A stretch of DNA of 7,588 nucleotides from positions 1 through 7,588 of the forward strand of contig JBEKEO010000150.1 of NCBI GenBank assembly GCA_050013795.1, given 5' to 3'. Source of the DNA: CAWHOW01 sp050013795. Lineage in GTDB: Bacteria; Bacteroidota; Bacteroidia; Bacteroidales; CG2-30-32-10. Below, one piece after another: positions 4,740 through 7,588 of this stretch. Both the position numbers and the translations under genes were made by a program. The notes under the pieces are model-generated. The model ran no database searches, was not told where the DNA came from, and saw only the letters and a program-made list of their open reading frames with translations. Within the stretch, counting starts at the first letter, position 1. Each line of letters starts with the position of its first letter.

Positions 4740-7271
4740 ATGAAGAAATATTGTTTAATAATTATATGTAGTTTATTGCTTTTTACAAATGTTGAATCGC
4801 AAATAAACTATGCTGTAAGCATCAATGCTTCAAGTGTAAGTATTAACACTGCTTTAGCATTTGATGGCAACACATACAGCAATGTAAATATAGCCAATCT
4901 TTATGCTTCTGGTGATACGGGTAAACCAACCTTGCCTGTAAAATATATTAGGCTTTATATACCTGCCGGAAAAGATGTGGATAATATTAGTTTTACTACA
5001 TCTTCGGCAACAAGCTATAATTTAACAGCTAAGGTTTTCCCAATGCAAAAGCCAATACCAGTGTCTGCAAATTCAACAATACAGGGTTTTACAAAACCTG
5101 ATGCAGCTATTTATAACTCAAGTGCTGCATGGCCTTCACAAATGGTTACTATGGTTAGTAATGGATATTTTGATTTAATAAATCGAATAGTAACCATTGC
5201 AATTACTCCATTTCAGTATTATCCTTTATTGAATAAGCTTGATTTTTATTCATCAATTAATATTACTGTAAATTTAAAACAAAGTGCCAACATTCCTGTT
5301 GATACAGTAAAAAGTCGCAATCCGCATATACAGGCTATGTATGCTGATATTTTAAAAGGAATGGTTAATAACCCCCAAGACATTAATATTTCGTCAGTAT
5401 TACAAAAAACGAAAATTAATACTGCCTCTACCCCAATATTAGAATCTACCCAATGTTCTTTACCTGTTTATGATTATGTCATCATTACAGACACTACACT
5501 CGTAAGCAGTTTTGCAAATTTTATTAATTGGAAAAAAAGCAAAGGAATAAATATTGGGATAGTTACTACAAACAGGATATATAATTGCAGCGGCTATAGT
5601 TCAGGTGATATTATTAGTAGTCCAGCAATTAATGATAATGCAGGCAAAGTGAGGCAATATTTACATGACGCCTATCTTGGCGGAACCGCATGGGCATTAA
5701 TAGCAGGTGATTATGATACATATGTTCCTATTAGGCTAGATGCATGTAGTCAAATACCTACCGATTGGTATTTTGCAGATTTAACAAGTAATTGGTCTGT
5801 TTCAAGTTCAAACCCTTGCCCATTATCAATTCATTTTCCCAATATTTTTGTTGGAAGATTAATATGTTCAAGCACTACTGATGTTCAAAACTGGACAAAT
5901 AAAGTCATTCAATATGAGCAAAATCCAGGCAATGGAGATTACAGCTATTTATTAAAATCATTCTCTATCGAAGCAGATCAAATGCAAGGTGGTAAAGAAG
6001 CAGAGGGTGTAGCTTCTCATTTAACAATGTTTGATACTACGATATGGAGAGAATATCCAATATATTGGGCAACATATGATACAACAGGACAAGTAGTTAC
6101 GCCTTCTGGTTATACAGGGCATTATGTATACACAAAAGGTTCTGAAATAATTTCAGAATTGAATACTAATCATTTTGGTCTTATTAGTTGGTTCTGTCAT
6201 GGTTTTTCAAGTGGTATTTCTACAATTATGAATGGTACTGAGGGAGACGACCCAACCAACAACCCAATCTGGCAATTAAGAACTCAACAACCATCCTCGT
6301 GGTGTCATGATTGTGCTGGGACTAAAAATTACATTGTTTATGATACAAATTGCAATCTTCAAACTTTAACAAATAATAATTATACTAATATATTATATTC
6401 AATAAGCTGTGATGTTACACCGTTTGATGAAACAAGGGCACAAGGTAATGGAGGTCTCTGGAATTGCGGAGAAGCATTTACAAAGTTATCACAAACAGGG
6501 GGCGTTGCTTTTCTTGGTAATACAAGAGCAGGAGTGATTACCTATTCCAGTTTAGTATATCAAGGTTTCGCAGATTTAATTACCGGTAGTGATGCTAATT
6601 CACATATAGGTATTGCTGAAGCATTATCAAAATATGATTATCAAGGGGCATATAATGGATTTATAAATTACACACATAATTTAATCGGTTGCCCTGAAAC
6701 AGAAATGTGGACAGCAACACCACAAACATTAAGTGTAATTACTAGCCCATCAGATTTATCAATAGGCATAAATGATACAGTAACTGTTACTATAAATAAT
6801 TTACCTAATGGTAAACAAGCAGTGGTTTGTTTGTATAAAGCAAATGATATTTTCAAAACACAAAATGTAACAGGAACAGGTAGCCCCGTAATTGTAACTT
6901 TTAATGGAGTTAATGCAACAAGCTCAGGAATTTTAAATGTTACAGTTACTGCTCATAATTATATACCTTACCAAGGCAAAATAGCTGTATGCACATTTAA
7001 CAGCACACCGCTTGTTATCAGCTCTAATACGGCATGGAATACCACAACAGTTATAAATAGCAGTGTTACTATAAATTCAGGAGCTACGCTTACAATTAAT
7101 GCTTCAATATATTTAAAACACGATGCAACTTTTACCGTTAATAGTGGTGCAACCTTAATTGTAAATACTGGTGGTAAAATATATGGCGGATGTGATTATT
7201 TATCAACTTCAGCATGGGATGGGACATTCATTGCTAAAAGCGGCGCAAGCGTAACAATTAATTCATGGTAA
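4740..7271 (+). CDS. gingipain-like cysteine protease (peptidase C25) without a T9SS sorting domain
   Basis: The 843-residue product begins with a signal peptide (about 1-20, ending NVES before Gln21). Residues about 22-235 resemble a C25 propeptide (GKPTLPVKYIRLYIPAG at 61-77). The protease domain spans about 243-660: YDYVIITD at 244-251, FINWKKSKGI at 261-270, GKVRQYLHDAY at 302-312, WALIAGDYDTYVPIR at 318-332, TDWYFADL at 341-348 and FVGRL at 370-374. The likely catalytic pair is His487 (SWFCHGF) and Cys557 (YSISCD), followed by GEAF at 577-580 and the family-typical closing motif LIGCPETEMWT at 648-658. An Ig-like domain follows (about 662-753), then a Ser/Thr/Asn-rich stretch resembling beta-helix repeats (about 757-843, with NSGATL twice). 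The protein stops there; its two operon partners have sorting domains and it does not. It is presumed to be an exported protease. Specificity cannot be read from the sequence. Confidence 0.92.
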   Translation: MKKYCLIIICSLLLFTNVESQINYAVSINASSVSINTALAFDGNTYSNVNIANLYASGDTGKPTLPVKYIRLYIPAGKDVDNISFTTSSATSYNLTAKVFPMQKPIPVSANSTIQGFTKPDAAIYNSSAAWPSQMVTMVSNGYFDLINRIVTIAITPFQYYPLLNKLDFYSSINITVNLKQSANIPVDTVKSRNPHIQAMYADILKGMVNNPQDINISSVLQKTKINTASTPILESTQCSLPVYDYVIITDTTLVSSFANFINWKKSKGINIGIVTTNRIYNCSGYSSGDIISSPAINDNAGKVRQYLHDAYLGGTAWALIAGDYDTYVPIRLDACSQIPTDWYFADLTSNWSVSSSNPCPLSIHFPNIFVGRLICSSTTDVQNWTNKVIQYEQNPGNGDYSYLLKSFSIEADQMQGGKEAEGVASHLTMFDTTIWREYPIYWATYDTTGQVVTPSGYTGHYVYTKGSEIISELNTNHFGLISWFCHGFSSGISTIMNGTEGDDPTNNPIWQLRTQQPSSWCHDCAGTKNYIVYDTNCNLQTLTNNNYTNILYSISCDVTPFDETRAQGNGGLWNCGEAFTKLSQTGGVAFLGNTRAGVITYSSLVYQGFADLITGSDANSHIGIAEALSKYDYQGAYNGFINYTHNLIGCPETEMWTATPQTLSVITSPSDLSIGINDTVTVTINNLPNGKQAVVCLYKANDIFKTQNVTGTGSPVIVTFNGVNATSSGILNVTVTAHNYIPYQGKIAVCTFNSTPLVISSNTAWNTTTVINSSVTINSGATLTINASIYLKHDATFTVNSGATLIVNTGGKIYGGCDYLSTSAWDGTFIAKSGASVTINSW

Positions 7272-7303
7272 AAATTAAAACAATCTGAAATAATAACTTC
7301 ATG

Positions 7304-7332
7304 GGCTTCGCAATTGCGAAGCCTTTTTTTTT
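7304..7332 (+). terminator. strong intrinsic terminator of the three-gene operon
   Basis: GGCTTCGCAA (7304-7313) is immediately followed by its exact reverse complement TTGCGAAGCC (7314-7323), then by nine Ts (7324-7332). It begins 32 bases after the stop codon of the protease gene. There is no matching A-run upstream, so it should act mainly on plus-strand transcripts. Confidence 0.93.
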
Positions 7333-7356
7333 ATCTTAGAAAACGTGATGGAAAAT

Positions 7357-7424
7357 TGCAGCTCTTTTGCAGCCGAAATAATATCTGCCTTTAAAGATAG
7401 GCTGCAAATGTGCTGCAATGTGGG
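7357..7424. repeat. short interspersed hairpin repeat, copy B
   Basis: This is the partner of the repeat at 421-492, in the same orientation. It contains a perfect 9-bp inverted repeat, TTTGCAGCC (7366-7374) with GGCTGCAAA (7400-7408), enclosing TATCT/AGATA (7382-7386 with 7395-7399). A CGCC-GAA-GGCG mini-hairpin lies just downstream at 7435-7445. The surrounding minus-strand open frame (7299-7535) runs through the terminator and this repeat and is not protein-like, so I do not call a gene from 7333 to the window end. Confidence 0.55.
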
Positions 7425-7588
7425 ATAGCCAAAACGCCGAAGGCGAAAAAGTGCGGTGGGGTAAAAATTTAAACTCTTGGGTCGGGCTTGAGTGTCGGCT
7501 TTTTTCTCATTTGCCACTGAATAATCAAGTTGCACTGAACTGTCTAAAGTCTATACTTTTTATAATTTATTGACGCTTGCAACCAACG

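Noticed and set aside
7299..7535. 78-codon minus-strand open frame near the window end
   Set aside because: It runs through the operon terminator and the hairpin repeat; probably an accidental frame in a dispersed repeat.

Overview
The window looks like a chromosomal segment of a Bacteroidota bacterium. The evidence is AT-rich DNA, A-rich leaders without Shine-Dalgarno sequences, and three adjacent secreted proteins of a style tied to the type IX secretion system (T9SS). Two of these carry a C-terminal sorting domain and the third is a gingipain-like (peptidase C25) protein. No rRNA, tRNA, transposase, CRISPR or phage structural gene is visible.

Layout. Bases 1-86 hold the 5' end of a gene leaving the window on the minus strand. 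Upstream of it (117-243) is an imperfect palindromic element with internal hairpins, somewhat like an integron attC site. Bases 244-582 are non-coding and include one copy (421-492) of a short hairpin-forming repeat; a second, diverged copy lies near the other end (7357-7424). Bases 583-1170 are a 21-bp tandem array that I can lay out as 28 consecutive units with no insertion or deletion. Its core is well conserved and its edges decay. It ends 5 bases before the start codon of a 326-residue protein of unknown function (1176-2156). Bases 2157-2634 carry no gene but hold a weak terminator-like hairpin, a striking 88-nt multi-stem hairpin (2268-2355) with competing downstream pairings, and a possible promoter.

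A compact three-gene operon then runs 2635-7271 with gaps of 5 and 12 bases. It encodes an S74 chaperone-domain 'tail-fibre-like' surface protein with a T9SS sorting domain, a small secreted protein with a T9SS sorting domain, and a gingipain-like cysteine protease that lacks a sorting domain. A strong intrinsic terminator (7304-7332) closes it. All three products have signal peptides, so they are exported to the periplasm, and at least two are then probably carried across the outer membrane by T9SS.

The best candidate for something undescribed is the indel-free 21-bp array locked to the start of the orphan gene at 1176. Read on the minus strand it also encodes coiled-coil-like heptads. The structured region at 2268-2401 comes second.
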